Below are positions 1 to 11,914 of a stretch of 64,000 bases of DNA, piece after piece. The notes beneath the pieces are model-generated. The model made no database searches and was not told the DNA's origin. It saw only the letters and a program-made list of their open reading frames with translations. The DNA comes from Paraspadella gotoi. Lineage: Eukaryota; Chaetognatha. The translations under genes and the position numbers were made by a program. The stretch spans positions 18,693,581 to 18,757,580 of the forward strand of contig CM119264.1 in NCBI GenBank assembly GCA_051294375.1, written 5' to 3'. Positions within the stretch are counted from its first letter, which is position 1. Every line of letters begins with the position of its first letter.

Positions 1-1544
1 GAGGAAATGCTTGCTTACCTCAGATCTAAAAAAGAAGTTAATCCCGAGATTAAGGTTAAGTAAAAATAAAACTATTTCTTTTATAACAGAATAATTGTAT
101 TTGAACTGTCTTTTTTGTTGTTTTTAGTAAGTTTAGGAAGTTAACGAAAATTTCGCTTGAACAACAAATTTATTTTATTTTGTTCAAGCGAATCTTTCGT
201 TAACTAAAGATAGAACTAAAGATAACAGAATCATAAATAGTTTCAGCAAGACGTTAAGTCTTAACCATATAAACGTCTTTGACAAAAGACAATAGAAAAA
301 AAAAAACCATGAGAATATTCCGAAAAAAAAGTATCATTTATGATAAAACAAAAGTGGAGAATAAAACGAATGTCAAACAAATAAATTGGAGGATAACGAA
401 TTTCCACTAACCCGCGCGATTCAGGTTCTGGCGGCCGTGGGCGGTTGGGCCATGGGGCGCGAACCCTTCGAGGCTGTGGCCAAATCCGAGGCCGCGATCG
501 AGGCCTTCACCAGGACATCCATCAAGTTTTTGAGGTGAGGGAAGAATTTTCACTTCGTGCGAGAGTCGTCTCCCACAGTGACTCGCAGCGTCCGAGAGTG
601 ATTTGCTGAGCTTAAATCGATCGTGTTGTACAACTCCTCGTCTCGTAAATAGTCGACCATCTCCCATTTTCGCCAAATTCTTTAGAAGAAATAAAAAAAA
701 ATTCTCCCTTCTCCGCGTCAGAGTTTGAGCCCCACCCGCCACCTCCCCACCCGCCCCACCCATCGCATTTGCGAGGACTGGCGATGATACCATTAATCCC
801 CCTTCCTCTTCAATTCCTCTTCTCTTCTCTCATTCACTCTCTGTTTCATTCCTCTCGTATTCTCTTTCTATTCTTGTTTCCTTCCTTTTTTCCTTTCCCT
901 TCTATTCTTCTATCCTTACCTCTCTTCTATTTTTTCTTCTTTCTTTATTTATGCTTTCTATCCTTTTTTTCTCCTTTCTTCTCTATTCCTTTTTCTCTCT
1001 TTTCTTTTTTCTTCTTTTCTTCATTCTTTTTCTCCTTTCTTCTCTCTTTTCCTTATCCGTTCTTCTATATTTCTTCTATTCTCCTCTTTTTTCTTTACTC
1101 CAATTTTCTTTTTATCTTTTTTCCTTTTTCTTCTTTCCTTTTTATTCTCTCTTTTTTTCTTTCCCACTCGGATCTCACGAGCCTTTCGCCCGGCGAGAGT
1201 CGTTTGTTATCGATGATTCTCGAAAACGATGTAGGCGCGCGCGCCCTCTATTTAGGAAAAAAGATGCGCTAAATCGAGAAGAATTCTAATTTTTCATTAA
1301 CCATGATTAGTAGGCTGGAATTAATTTAAATTAAGTAACGGATAACCTCAGTATAAACATACTGTGGTTCTTGTAATATTATATATATAAATGAAGATAT
1401 GGATGTATAAATTCCGCCCGTTCGATGACGCACGAATATTATATTTCTCTTCATTTTCGTCATTGAAATAGATCGCCTGTCCTTGCGATCGAAGGCTGTG
1501 AACGTCTTCATTCGTTTTGATGAGCACAAGAGGAGGAAAGGAGA

Positions 1545-1606
<62 letters not shown>

Positions 1607-3513
1607 GGAGAGAGAGAAGAGAGAGAAGAGAGAGAGAGAGAGAGAGGAGAGACGGCGCCAGGGTGATGAATTTAAATCGAAACGTTGGCTCGGAACCCTC
1701 GGATTTCCAGGGACCATAACTTAGACGGTCTTGACGTCGATTGGGAATATCCGCAGTCGAAGACGCAATTTGTGAACCTCCTCAACGGATTGCGGAGCGG
1801 ATTCGAAGCCGAAGCCAAATCATCCGGTGATTTCATTTTTCATGTGAATGATGGGTAGTTTGAGGGTAATTTTTTTTTGTTCGGGGGGGGGAGGTTTTAT
1901 TCATTTCGGCGGAATGGGGAAAAAAGAGTGATTTGTGATTTGGCAGGGGGGGAATAAAAAAAGAAACGATTTATGATTAACGACGACGATTGTCTTGTCA
2001 AATTCCTTCCAGGCAAACCGCGTCTCCTTCTCACGGCCGCCGTCTCCGCGGGCGAGGGCAACATCGTGGTGGGCTACGACATCGCCGCCATGTCAAAACC
2101 TCTCGACTTTGTCAATCTCATGTCTTACGATCTTCACGGATCCTGGGAACAGATGACGGGGATTAACGCGCCGCTCTATCCCTCGCGGCAGGACGTGAGT
2201 CTAATTTCCATGAATAATTTATATAACAATCCTGGAGGCCAGGTTAGCTTAATTTTAATGAGGAATGAATAATATGGTATTTAAATAAGCGGTTAAATTC
2301 AGTGGCTTGCAGAAAGCGTTTTCACTTTAAAGATTCAAGGCGAACAAAGTTGAGCTTAATCGCGGCAATAAAATTTTTTTAAAAATGGATTGTTAATTTT
2401 TTTAAAATTTAACTCGTGGAAACCATATAAAAAACTGAAACCAGAAAATTTAGTATGTGGTTTCAATGTATTAGCTAAACACTACGTTTTATATCTTAAA
2501 TAAAGTTGATTCTCATATGACTTTTCATAAATATTTATCAACCCCATATTTTCTTACCCACCTAATTCCAACCACGCATCCGCAGAAGGGCTGGAAGGTT
2601 AGTCTCAACGTGGCCTGGGCCGTTAACACCTACCTCGAAGGAGGAACGCCGAAGGAGAAGCTCATCGTGGGAATGCCCCTCTATGGGCGCGGGTTTCGGC
2701 TGCAGACGCCTGGCGGAAACCCCGGACTGTACGCACCAACCAGAGGCGCCGCCCCCGTCGGAGCCGATCCCGGATACAACAAGATCTGCGAGTTCGAGAA
2801 ACAGGGGTGAGTTCGGATTCGGGTGATGGAAATTGTTTTGAAATTTGAGTAGATAAAATGGTCTTAAATTTCTTTCCTTTTGTGCTTTCTTTGTCTGTGT
2901 TTTTACCTATAGGCATTCGTTAGCTTACTATTTCACCTAATTTAATTCCTTTTTCTCTAATTATCCCTCTCTCCTCTGGTTCCACCTCGAATCCCTCAGG
3001 TGGACCAAGCGTTGGGAGTTCGAGCAGCGCGTCCCCTTCATGTTCCGCGACGTCAATTGGATCGGGTACGACGACGAGTGCAGCCTGCGCCACAAGGCGG
3101 CGTTCGCGCTGGAGGCCGGCGCGGGCGGCGCCATGGTCTGGGAGTTGGGCCTGGACGACGTGGACGGGCACTGCGGCGGCGGCACCTACCCGCTTCTCTC
3201 TGCCATTCATCGGCAACTGCAGGATCCGGCGGCGCCAAAACCGACCTGCAAAGGAACCGGCGTCATCCCAGATCCGGACTGGACGCCGCCGCCGACGCTG
3301 GCGACGACCACGGCGTCGTCGACCGGGGCGGGATGCCGGAGCTGCTCCGACTGTCCCGGCAAAACCATCGCCGACGTATCGTCGGGCTGCGATAAGTTCA
3401 TTCAATGCCACTCCAATGGGGTTGGAGGTGTGTCCGTGTCCTGCCCGCCGGGTCTCAAATTCAACGCCAAGATTCAAGCTTGCGATTGGCCCGTTAACGT
3501 CGTCTGCGAATGA
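1..3513 (+). CDS. GH18 chitinase with C-terminal CBM14 domain (5' end outside window)
   Basis: Secreted family-18 chitinase, which hydrolyses beta-1,4 links of chitin. Exons by splice signals and phase: 1-54, 425-534, 1711-1826, 2013-2194, 2586-2806, 3000-3513 (TGA 3511-3513). They join without frame break into 398 residues. Seen: VLAAVGGW in exon 2; the catalytic DxxDxDxE motif as DGLDVDWEYP, with the acid Glu codon at 1745-1747; MSYDLHGSWE in exon 4; GMPLYGRGF in exon 5; GGAMVWELGLDDVDG in exon 6. All are standard GH18 strand motifs. A Thr/Pro-rich linker (about 3240-3340) leads to a six-cysteine peritrophin-A/CBM14 chitin-binding module ending six bases before the stop. The signal peptide and first beta strand lie upstream of base 1. 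The family includes enzymatically dead members, but here the catalytic residues are intact, so I infer an active enzyme. The intron before exon 3 carries a GA microsatellite. Confidence 0.95.
140..204. repeat. Short hairpin in a chitinase intron
   Basis: Inverted repeat with 25-base arms (140-164 and 180-204) around a 15-base AT-rich loop. Arms start GTTAACGAAA on each strand and match at 23 of 25 positions, with one two-base internal mismatch. It lies wholly inside the first visible chitinase intron. It could be a small fold-back element or a precursor-microRNA-like stem; see findings. Confidence 0.7.
1540..1651. repeat. (GA)n microsatellite in chitinase intron
   Basis: GA/GAGAA array of about 110 bases, with small interruptions, 60 bases before the acceptor of the exon carrying the catalytic motif. 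The array is on the sense strand, so the intron end is purine-rich until the final TTTCCAG. Confidence 0.95.
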
Positions 3514-3592
3514 AAACTACATTTGGATCGAGTATATGAAAACAAAAATATTTAAAGATGTAAACTTGAAAAGTTACTTCGCTTCGGTTTTT

Positions 3593-3602
3593 NNNNNNNN
3601 NN
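3593..3602. other. Assembly gap (10 N)
   Basis: Ten unresolved bases 80 bases after the chitinase stop, in its probable 3' UTR. Confidence 1.
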
Positions 3603-3835
3603 TGGCGCACTTGGTGAACCGAGGTTTTGTTTCCTTGTTTTGCCTTCGTTTCAATTTTCATTTTGTTTTGCCATGTCGTTTGTGGTTTGTGTAATTCAGA
3701 TCAGTTTTTGTTGACAACATGATTGTTTTTTATTAGATCTCAGACAAAAGCGGTTGCTGCTTTTAGTTTGATCAATTTCTTTGTCGTCGTAGTTGTGCCG
3801 TTCAATGTGAGATTCTTTGCTCTTCTTGAGAAAGA

Positions 3836-3845
3836 AATAAATAAA
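3836..3845 (+). promoter_or_regulatory. Candidate poly(A) signal of the chitinase gene
   Basis: Two overlapping AATAAA hexamers, about 320 bases past the TGA. It is the first such signal downstream on this strand, apart from whatever lies in the N run. Assignment is an inference. Confidence 0.4.
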
Positions 3846-4657
3846 CAAGATCGGTCCATCCAATGTGTTTCGCCATAGTGATTTTCTTTTCACCCTGTGA
3901 TCACCGAACTACATGACTATGAAATTGATGTATATTGTATAACAAACGTCTTATGATTCATCCATACTGTGCAAAGTTTCAATTCAAACAACCAGACATT
4001 ACACGAAATATGCCGAATTTACTTTGTGATCACAAAATCATAGTTTTGTGTGGTCACTTGACTTCAAAAGTATAAAACACATGTATCACAAGAGGCATTC
4101 AGTCATGTCTTACCAGTCTTTTAAGTATTAACTTAATTATCTTTCTTATCCCATCTATTCATGACACGCACTGCATGGGAATTCTGTTTTTTATTCTTTA
4201 TAGTTTCCTGAAGGCGGCGCTAGCAGTCACTTTTATTGGAGGTTCTTTCCTATCTTAACTAATGAGCAACTAACTATAAGCAAGTTATTTTTAATGTAAG
4301 TGAGACAAACCGACGGAGGGACTTACCGACAGACCGACAGACCCAACGAAAAGTAACTTATAGAGTTGCTCCGCGAGTACTCGCGGCGCAAATAAAAATT
4401 AATAGAAACCTGAAAATGTATGCATCAAAACCGGGACTCGTCTCCGCATTTCTGTAATTCCTTCACTACATTTGATAACAGATGGAACAGATGGTGACTT
4501 CGTTTCGTCCCCCGCTATTGTTTCCAAGAAACCAACCACCGCCATCTCTGCCTCCGAATTCCCGTTCGTCGTCACTTTGATGCAACGAAGACTCGAAAAC
4601 ACTTGGCGCCATAAACAAAAGACATTTCCGCTTTGGCTTTTTAGCATTTTAACCCGC

Positions 4658-4660
<3 letters not shown>

Positions 4661-4748
<88 letters not shown>
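4661..4748. repeat. (CT)n microsatellite
   Basis: Uninterrupted TC dinucleotide array of about 43 units. The open frames through it on both strands are simple Ser-Leu or Arg-Glu repeats and are not genes. Confidence 0.97.
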
Positions 4749-4753
<5 letters not shown>

Positions 4754-5308
4754 ATTCCTCCCACTCCCCCTACCCATTCCCAAAATCAGTAAGCGACGAC
4801 GACGACATTGACGACAAAAGAGCATCGGAGGTTCCTGGGGACCGAGGCGTCATGGCACGAATAATTTCCGCCACGCCTCCAGTCTAAACCTTTTCCCGGT
4901 TTTGCTTTTCTCCCTTCAGCGCCCCCGGAAAGTAAACTCACCTTTCGCTCCAAGTATCTCGCGAATTTCCCCCCTTATTCTTCCTCACCCGATGCTTCCT
5001 CGCCCTGTATAGCGCTGCCGTCATTCTTTTTTTCATTTTTTTTCTCTGGAGCCGCGAATCATCAGCATATCTCATTCTCTTCACTCAAGCTTTTTTCCCC
5101 GTTTTTCTCACTTTTTTTCTTTCCGTGCATGTACCAACCGGCTCCTCACTTCTCCTCACCCCCGCACCTGCCGCCTTTAGTTGGCACCCGCCCCTGCATC
5201 TCCCTTCTCCGCCCCCGTCGCGATTTATGCAAATGCCGATTTTTATGTCCGCGCCGAATTTTCTTGCGTCACGGGGATCACGGGAGGGGGGGGGATTGAA
5301 GGGAGGAT

Positions 5309-5354
5309 CGGGGAAGAGGAATCGGGGAAGAGGAATCGGGGAAGAGGAATCGGG
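5309..5354. repeat. 14-bp tandem repeat
   Basis: Consecutive near-perfect copies of GGGGAAGAGGAATC inside a G/A-rich stretch. Confidence 0.85.
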
Positions 5355-5741
5355 GGAAAAGATTTAAAAATCATAAAAAGAACGAAGGGTTGAAATGGGG
5401 TTAAAAGAGGGAGAGAAGAAATCCGCCAGGATATGGGGGGGAAGGGGAAAAGCTGAAACACTTTCAACAAAAAGGGAGGAAAAAAAATTAAAAAGGAAAC
5501 AAAGAGCCTTTTGAAAAACCGTTTTCAAGCGTGGAAAAATGAATTAAAACCGGGAAAAAAAAATTGAAGGAGAAAAAATTTACTCATGGAAGGATAATTT
5601 GAATATCCGAATAATTTCTTAAAAGAACAAAATTATTTTCATTTTTGTAGAATTAACCGGATCGCCGAAAAAAAAAGGTCGATTGCTTATTTTTGGGACC
5701 ATCGAGGCCTTTTCCTTTCTGTTCTTAATCCTTTACTGGCA

Positions 5742-5751
5742 NNNNNNNNNN
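5742..5751. other. Assembly gap (10 N)
   Basis: Ten unresolved bases in gene-free DNA. Confidence 1.
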
Positions 5752-6502
5752 CCGAAATTCGACTTCCATCAGGATTCAGCCCATCCAAGCCGATCCTAGA
5801 TCTGCTCTTCGAGATTCCAAGTTTTTATATTATAAAAACGTTTCCACAAAAAAAAAGAGGAGGAAAAAAAAAAAGACAGAAACCCAGAAAAATTCATCGC
5901 GTACGAGTTCCGCTCCGAGTTTTAAATTCACGGCGAAAAAAATTATCGCCCGGGAAATTTATGTTTGGGAAAAACAAAAACAAGCCTTGGGTCGTTTTCT
6001 CGCTTTATGAGCCGCGAAAAATGAAGCTGGAGGGTGGGCGTGGCGGAAGTTGAGGTGGTCGAGGTGGAAGAGTGGAAAAGTGGATGGGAGGAAGAGGGGA
6101 AGAAAGTGATGCAAGAGAAATATGTAGAAATTAAATAGTTTTACTTAGGAATTTTATTATGAAACGTGTGGGTCGACCATCGAGTGGTGAAGACTTTCTA
6201 TGTCTTTCTATGATAGTGGAAACCCCCGAAAAAGTTTGTAGTGAAAAATTAAAATTGGGTTAAAAATTTGGGAAAGAAGCCTTGCCTTTAATAAAAATTA
6301 TAATATTTTTTTTTCTCTCTTTATTTTATCGTCGTTCAATATTGTTTTTCCGCCATTTTTCTCGCAAGAAAGGAAAAACCAACGCAACCAAATTATCGCA
6401 AAAATTATTTAATCGAATAACAAAGGAAAAAAAGCGCGTTGATGAAATTTATGAAGGCGACGCTTCGCTTTGTCGCTTCGATTCGAGGCAAACGAAGCGT
6501 GA

Positions 6503-6516
6503 GTAACCATGGCAAC
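6503..6516. promoter_or_regulatory. X-box-like (RFX) motif
   Basis: GTAACCATGGCAAC matches the RFX X-box layout (two imperfect inverted half sites around AT). It sits in a locally GC-rich patch. No gene can be assigned to it in this window. Confidence 0.4.
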
Positions 6517-6712
6517 GAGGATATCGTCGCAGTCGTCGTCTTCGGCGGCGGCGGCGACAACGGCGATGACATTCCCTTTTGTCATCGAAAGAAAAAAACA
6601 ACCAAACGGAACCTGAAACATCTGACGACACGGCGCGGCGGACGACAATAACGAGGACGTCGACAGCGACCCCCTGTTGTTGGATGCAAACGAGTGATCT
6701 CCTCTCGCTCTC

Positions 6713-6722
6713 GTCACGTGAC
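6713..6722. promoter_or_regulatory. E-box palindrome GTCACGTGAC
   Basis: Perfect 10-base palindrome of the bHLH-zip (USF/TFE/MITF) class, about 200 bases from the X-box-like site. It is a possible core promoter region for a gene not recognised here. Confidence 0.4.
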
Positions 6723-7160
6723 ACAACTTCGGCCTTCGCGCGCTTTCCTCACCCGGAAAGGAGTGAATAGCCCGCGTTGGTCCTCACCCTCGCCGATTCA
6801 GTTAATTGACTCGCCTCACCTTTTCCCCGAATCTTTCTTTATATCTTTTTCACGTTCTCTCTATCTTTCTTTCTTTACTTTTCTTCCATCTCTATCCTTT
6901 TTTTCCTCTCACTATCCAGGGGAAATAGTCGAATCAGTATCTCGGGATACTTTTCTTCCCTCATTGGCCACTTTCCCTCATTGCCCTCCTTCCTAAACCA
7001 TCCCCATTCCCCAGGTTCGTCAGCTCAGTCTCACTCTCCCCTCGTTTTTTCCCCGTCCGCCGAAAATGCTTTGTGTTCGACGAAGATTTTTTTCTCGATC
7101 TGTTTAGGATTTTCTAAAGAGAATAGCGAGGCAGCAGACGAAGAGAGAGATCGAAACGGA

Positions 7161-7171
7161 AAGAGAGAGAG

Positions 7172-7237
<66 letters not shown>

Positions 7238-7257
7238 AGGAGAGAGAGAGAGAGAAG
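7161..7257. repeat. (GA)n microsatellite
   Basis: GA-rich array with a few AAGA interruptions. Confidence 0.95.
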
Positions 7258-7361
7258 ATGGCGAAGGGCCTGCCAACGAGGCGGGGATGGAGAAGCGATG
7301 AAGTCTGGAAATTTGATTGTCCCGTCGAGACCCATTGTCTTTATCTCCTCCCCGTTTCTCG

Positions 7362-7503
7362 TAAGTCGTCGTCGTCGTCGTCGTCTTCATCTTCATCGTC
7401 GTCCTCCGTCAGACTCGGACGTCGGCGTCGTATCCAGACTCGGGCCGCAATTAGCGATGAGGGTAGAACCCAAGGTCGTCGTCGTCGTCGTCGTCGTCGT
7501 CGA
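7362..7503. repeat. GTC/TCG trinucleotide repeats
   Basis: Two (GTC)n blocks (about 7364-7387 and 7474-7502) separated by mixed sequence. They give Ser, Val or Arg homopolymers in different frames, so no single coding frame is favoured. Confidence 0.85.
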
Positions 7504-8501
7504 ATGATGTTCTGTCGGTCGATGGTTGATCACCAGCCTCGTCTCTTTGGTCGAGTCATGAAACTAATTTTTATGATTATTTTTTTAGATACACTCATTT
7601 AGTTATTATTTAATTTACCGTGCCTCGCTTTACTTTATCTGCGAACTCCGCTTAATATAATTTTCCTCTCTCAGTACAGTAGATGTTTTTTTTACGTTTT
7701 AGTCAAAGTTTTGAGCTGCTTATGTTTAACAGAAACTTGTGCGAGATACATAGAAAATTTCATACCGAAGGAAGACACAAATAGACACAGCGTAGGTCGC
7801 GAGTTCGAGCCTCGTAAAATTTAAGATTGTCGATTTAAATCTCGGTCACCACCTGCATCTCGCCAGGTCAAAAGTTCCAGGTTTATGCCCCTCGAGTCCT
7901 CGACATCATTGGTTTCCAGCTGAGAAAGCGAAACTCAGTTCCCAGTTGGTGATCAATGACCAATTGACCATTGGTCAGTGGTCACAGAGACGCAAGATGC
8001 CACCGTTTAGATTTAGAAACGCGTGGGCGAGAGGTATCCAGGGGTGGTGGGTGGCCATTGTTGGCGGTAGCCGGCCATTGGTGGTGGGAGGAAAATAGCG
8101 TGGATAAATAATCGACTAGTCAGCCTAAAAAAAGGTGTGGGCCAAGAGGCTTTCTATTCGGAACAGAAGAGATAAAAAATGAACATCTAAAGGGAGGTAG
8201 ATCAAAAGAAGGAAAAATCAGTATGTCGAGAGATCAAGAAAAATAAAAAGAAGAAAAAAGAAGAAGAAGAAAGAAAGAAGGAGGAAAATGGAGAAATCGT
8301 TCCAACCGCGGATCGATTCACTTCTCGCGTCGAAGGACGAACGAACCTTCAAGGGCAAAAACCCACTTTTTGCGAGTTTTTAAACCCAGTGAGAGTTTTT
8401 CAGTTTTTCTAAAGCAACGGAATGAAATTCGTGGAAAAGAAAAATAAAAAGGTTTTTATGGTGCGGTTTATCAAAGACGGAGGAGGTTTTCTTCGTCGCC
8501 A

Positions 8502-8507
<6 letters not shown>
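7504..8507. other. Gene-free stretch
   Basis: No gene supported. Contains a short inverted repeat with 8-base arms (7957-7977, TGACCAAT / ATTGGTCA), a B-box-like GTTCGAGCC near 7803-7811 without a visible A box, and purine-rich DNA at 8160-8290. Confidence 0.55.

Positions 8508-8600
<93 letters not shown>
8508..8600. repeat. (GA)n microsatellite
   Basis: About 46 AG units with one extra A. Confidence 0.97.
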
Positions 8601-8897
8601 TTAGTCTGGGGAGATGAGACTTTTTAACGTCTTTGCCAACGTTTTTTTTTCTACGAATACACGGATGAATGAGACTGAGACAAGCTGTCGCTTTGATGAA
8701 AGGATGTTTTGGTTTTCGAGCTTTCTAAAAAAAAAAGAGTATGTAAACTAATTTAATCAAAAACATCAAAAGCAAAACACAAAAAAATTATAAATCGAAA
8801 AACGATATTCCTTCGTTGGCAATTTAGCTTCTTTCACTGAAAAAAATTGGTTTCATCGACAACGAATCAACTGGAAAAAAGGAATGTCGCTTTCGTC

Positions 8898-8901
<4 letters not shown>

Positions 8902-8990
<89 letters not shown>
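8902..8990. repeat. (CT)n microsatellite
   Basis: CT array with one TTTCTCTT interruption. It is opposite in strand to the GA array 300 bases earlier, so the pair forms a potential large inverted GA/CT repeat. Confidence 0.95.
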
Positions 8991-8992
<2 letters not shown>

Positions 8993-9905
8993 CCTTATTC
9001 AAAATCTTTAAGGTTTTTCCTTTTCCTTCTTCCCTTATTTTCTTTGTCTTTCTTGTCAATGGAAAAGAATCACGCGTCAAAACTCATGAATTATTCTTCG
9101 CGTTGTCAGACGCTTTTGTAGAATTTCAAAAAAAAAAATATTTTCTTTATTTTCTTTTTAATTTTCTGTATTTTTCAACGTTTTCTTTACGCAATATCTT
9201 ATTTCGCGACATTTCCATAATTTTATATTCGTCTCTCTATTTTAACGCGCTTGTTTTAAAGAAGGATGAGCAGTAGTTTTCTACGGGCTGAGTCATTAAT
9301 AAAATAGAATATCTAGAATATCGAAGAAGGATTATTAGATCGGCGGATGGCCCGAGCCTGCTCCTACAAACCCGCGCCCTTTAGGCGTTTATATACAAAT
9401 AAAACGAAATTTAGTCTTTTTTTCTTTTAATTTTTAAGTTATGGCAATTAGAAATACAATACTATTAAAACCCTCACCCCTCACCCAAGTCTTCTCAAAT
9501 TTCGCAGACGTCGCGTCACGTCACAGTCACGTCAAGTCGTGTCACTGAGGAGCGACGCCATCTTCACGAGACGAAGCGAAGCGTGGCGCTTCTTTTTGAC
9601 GCAAGGGCGATAACCCTGGCGCCGAATTCCTATCTTAGCGTCGCCAGGACTTCTGGCATAGTTTTTCGGGCGGCGGAAACAAGATCGTTTTTCCTTCCCA
9701 CTTTTCTTTCTCTTCTTCCGCCTCCTCCTCTTCCTCCTCAATCCCCGATTTGTCTGAGGGTCAAAAAGATGATCAAAACTAGAAAGAAGAAAAAACTTTT
9801 TTTTCGGTGAAACGAAGAAAAAGAAAAAAAATGTTTTCTCGTCGGAGATCGTGACTCGAGTCGCCTTCGACCCCGAAATTCTATTCTATTCTATTCTTTT
9901 TTTTT

Positions 9906-10001
9906 TCCTTTTCTTTTCTTTTCTTTTCTTTTCTTTTCTTTTCTTTTCTTTTCTTTTCTTTTCTTTTCTTTTCTTTTCTTTTCTTTTCTTTTCTTTTCTT
10001 T
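9906..10001. repeat. (TTTTC)n pentanucleotide array
   Basis: About nineteen copies of TTTTC, preceded by a short TATTC array (about 9880-9897). Confidence 0.95.
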
Positions 10002-11766
10002 TTTTCCTTTTTTATTTTCGATGGCGACGATGTTCATATGGTCATTTCCTCACCAAGTATGATTTTTATCCCAATAACTGGAGGCACATGTTTCCTCTTT
10101 TTGCTTTTCCTTTCATTTTCTTTCTTTTCTCTGACTCAAGCTTTTCACGGTTCATGCCCTCAGCCCGTTGACTAATACCTTCCATTTTTTCTTTTCTCTC
10201 TTCGTTATTTTAATTTTTTTTTCTTTTCATTTTTCCCCTTTTTTTAGTTTATTTTTTACTCATCCTCGTTTCCCTTTTTTTTTAATAAATCCACGTTTTC
10301 TTGGTTACAATTCTACCCTCCCCATATTCCTTTTCATTTTCACCATTAATGGAGTTTTCACCCCACACGCCCTCTTCATTCCTTCGCCTTTCTGCTTCCT
10401 TTCACCCTTTGCTTCTGACTCGGCTTTTATTCGGTTTCAGTCAAAAAAAGAAAAAAAAAAGAAAAAACCCGCCATAATCATTTCCATCGGTTTTCAGATG
10501 CAAAGCGAAGCAAATTCCTCGCAAACTGTACCGTGGTACATTTGTCAGTCAGAAATTCTATTACTGCTGGCATAAGTTCTCCACATTCACTTTTTCCCGT
10601 CCGATATTAACATTAAAGTTTGACCCGCGACGACTAACCCGGTGCGCCCCGCGCGGACCAGATGGCGCTGCTACGGACGCCTGCGCAATTCCATCATCGT
10701 GATTCGTCGTTCGTGATTGATTTGCGCGAAATCTTGTATCATCTGAGAAAGTAAAAATTCGACTGAGAGGAAAAATTTGTGAGACGGTTAAGTTTCCTGA
10801 GGTTATTATTGAAAATGATAGATCATTTGCGTCACGAATCAAAAGGTCAAAATAAGATTAAATATATTTACAGACGATTAGTTCAAAAGCTTCTGAGATA
10901 CAATTAAAGAAGGTTAAATAGCATCGCTTTTTCTTGTAAATTGTTCGTACCAGGAAAAAAACCAAAAAAACGTTGTTGATGCGTTGGATCGTTGCCCAAG
11001 AACTCAGGCGATTTATGGCTTCTTGCATGACGAAAATTCAAAACAAATATCACAAAAAAAGTTTTTAAAAAAATTTAAATTAAGTAAATCAAAAATGAAT
11101 CGAAGTTTTCTAATTTAACTAAGAGGGATTATAATAATCAAAAAATGTTTTTGTTTAGCCTATTGCCAATTGGCAAGTATTTAGTTTTCCTCAAAACTTG
11201 TTTCTATTTTGTTGACCTTTCATGGAGTTCGCAGAAACTAACCCGACAAGGAGAATCGTCTTCATATGCGCCTAGACCTTTCCAAATGCTGAATGCGCTG
11301 TTCATGGTCCACGTTCGTAAATTCTCTTATAATCTTTAGGAAAATTTAGATCTTAACAGCAGAAGTTTTAACGGGAACATGAGAAAGCGCCTCGAACCTA
11401 CGTACCATGATTATCCAGAAAATTACGTTGTTGATATTTTGCATCTTAGAAACTCGTAATAACATTTGTATTTCATCCATGTTGAAAAAAACAAATACAA
11501 AATAAATACAAAAATAGTGTAAGAAAGAAATTTAAATGATTTCTTTAATTTCAAAATATCATACATTTATGTCTCGTGCTGGGTTGGTAGGTCGATTTAA
11601 ATTTAGTTTCTTGTTATTGCGAAAATAATCTTGTTTCTTTCAGAGGTTATTTTCCTGCCAGAATTTCTGGTCTTATTTCGTCCTAATTTGCATTTTTTTG
11701 CATTTCTTTTTGACTTTGAAATTTTTGCGGCGAATTCGATTTCACTCTCTCTTGCAATTTTCTCTC
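10002..11766. other. Gene-free stretch
   Basis: CT-rich low-complexity DNA to 10440, a short GC-rich patch at about 10620-10700, then AT-rich DNA. No exon with supporting splice sites or domain similarity was found. Confidence 0.55.
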
Positions 11767-11813
11767 TTTATTTATTTATTTATTTATTTTTATTTATTTA
11801 TTTTTATTTATTT

Positions 11814-11912
<99 letters not shown>

Positions 11913-11914
11913 TT
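11767..11914. repeat. (TTTA)n tetranucleotide array
   Basis: About 36 copies of TTTA, with small TTTTTA variants at the start. The Leu/Phe/Ile/Tyr reading through it is repeat translation, not a membrane protein. Confidence 0.97.

Larger units (their letters stand above)
3514..4660. other. Chitinase 3' flank, no further gene seen
   Basis: AT-rich 3' flank. It contains an N run at 3593-3602, overlapping AATAAA signals at 3836-3845, a stretch of ACCGAC-type repeats (about 4305-4350) and a perfect 16-base palindrome at 4371-4386. I see no coding exon. Confidence 0.6.
4749..7140. other. Gene-free stretch with low-complexity DNA
   Basis: No supported gene. Contents: CT-rich stretch to about 5110; a 14-base tandem repeat (GGGGAAGAGGAATC, about three and a half copies, 5309-5354); an A/G-rich block to 5560; an N run at 5742-5751; AT-rich DNA; then a GC-richer patch at 6430-6770 with an X-box-like site and an E-box palindrome. 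Confidence 0.6.

Noticed and set aside
1873-1940. Coding exon between chitinase exons 3 and 4
   Set aside because: Poly-T and poly-G runs with stops; exons 1711-1826 and 2013-2194 already join in phase and match GH18 order.
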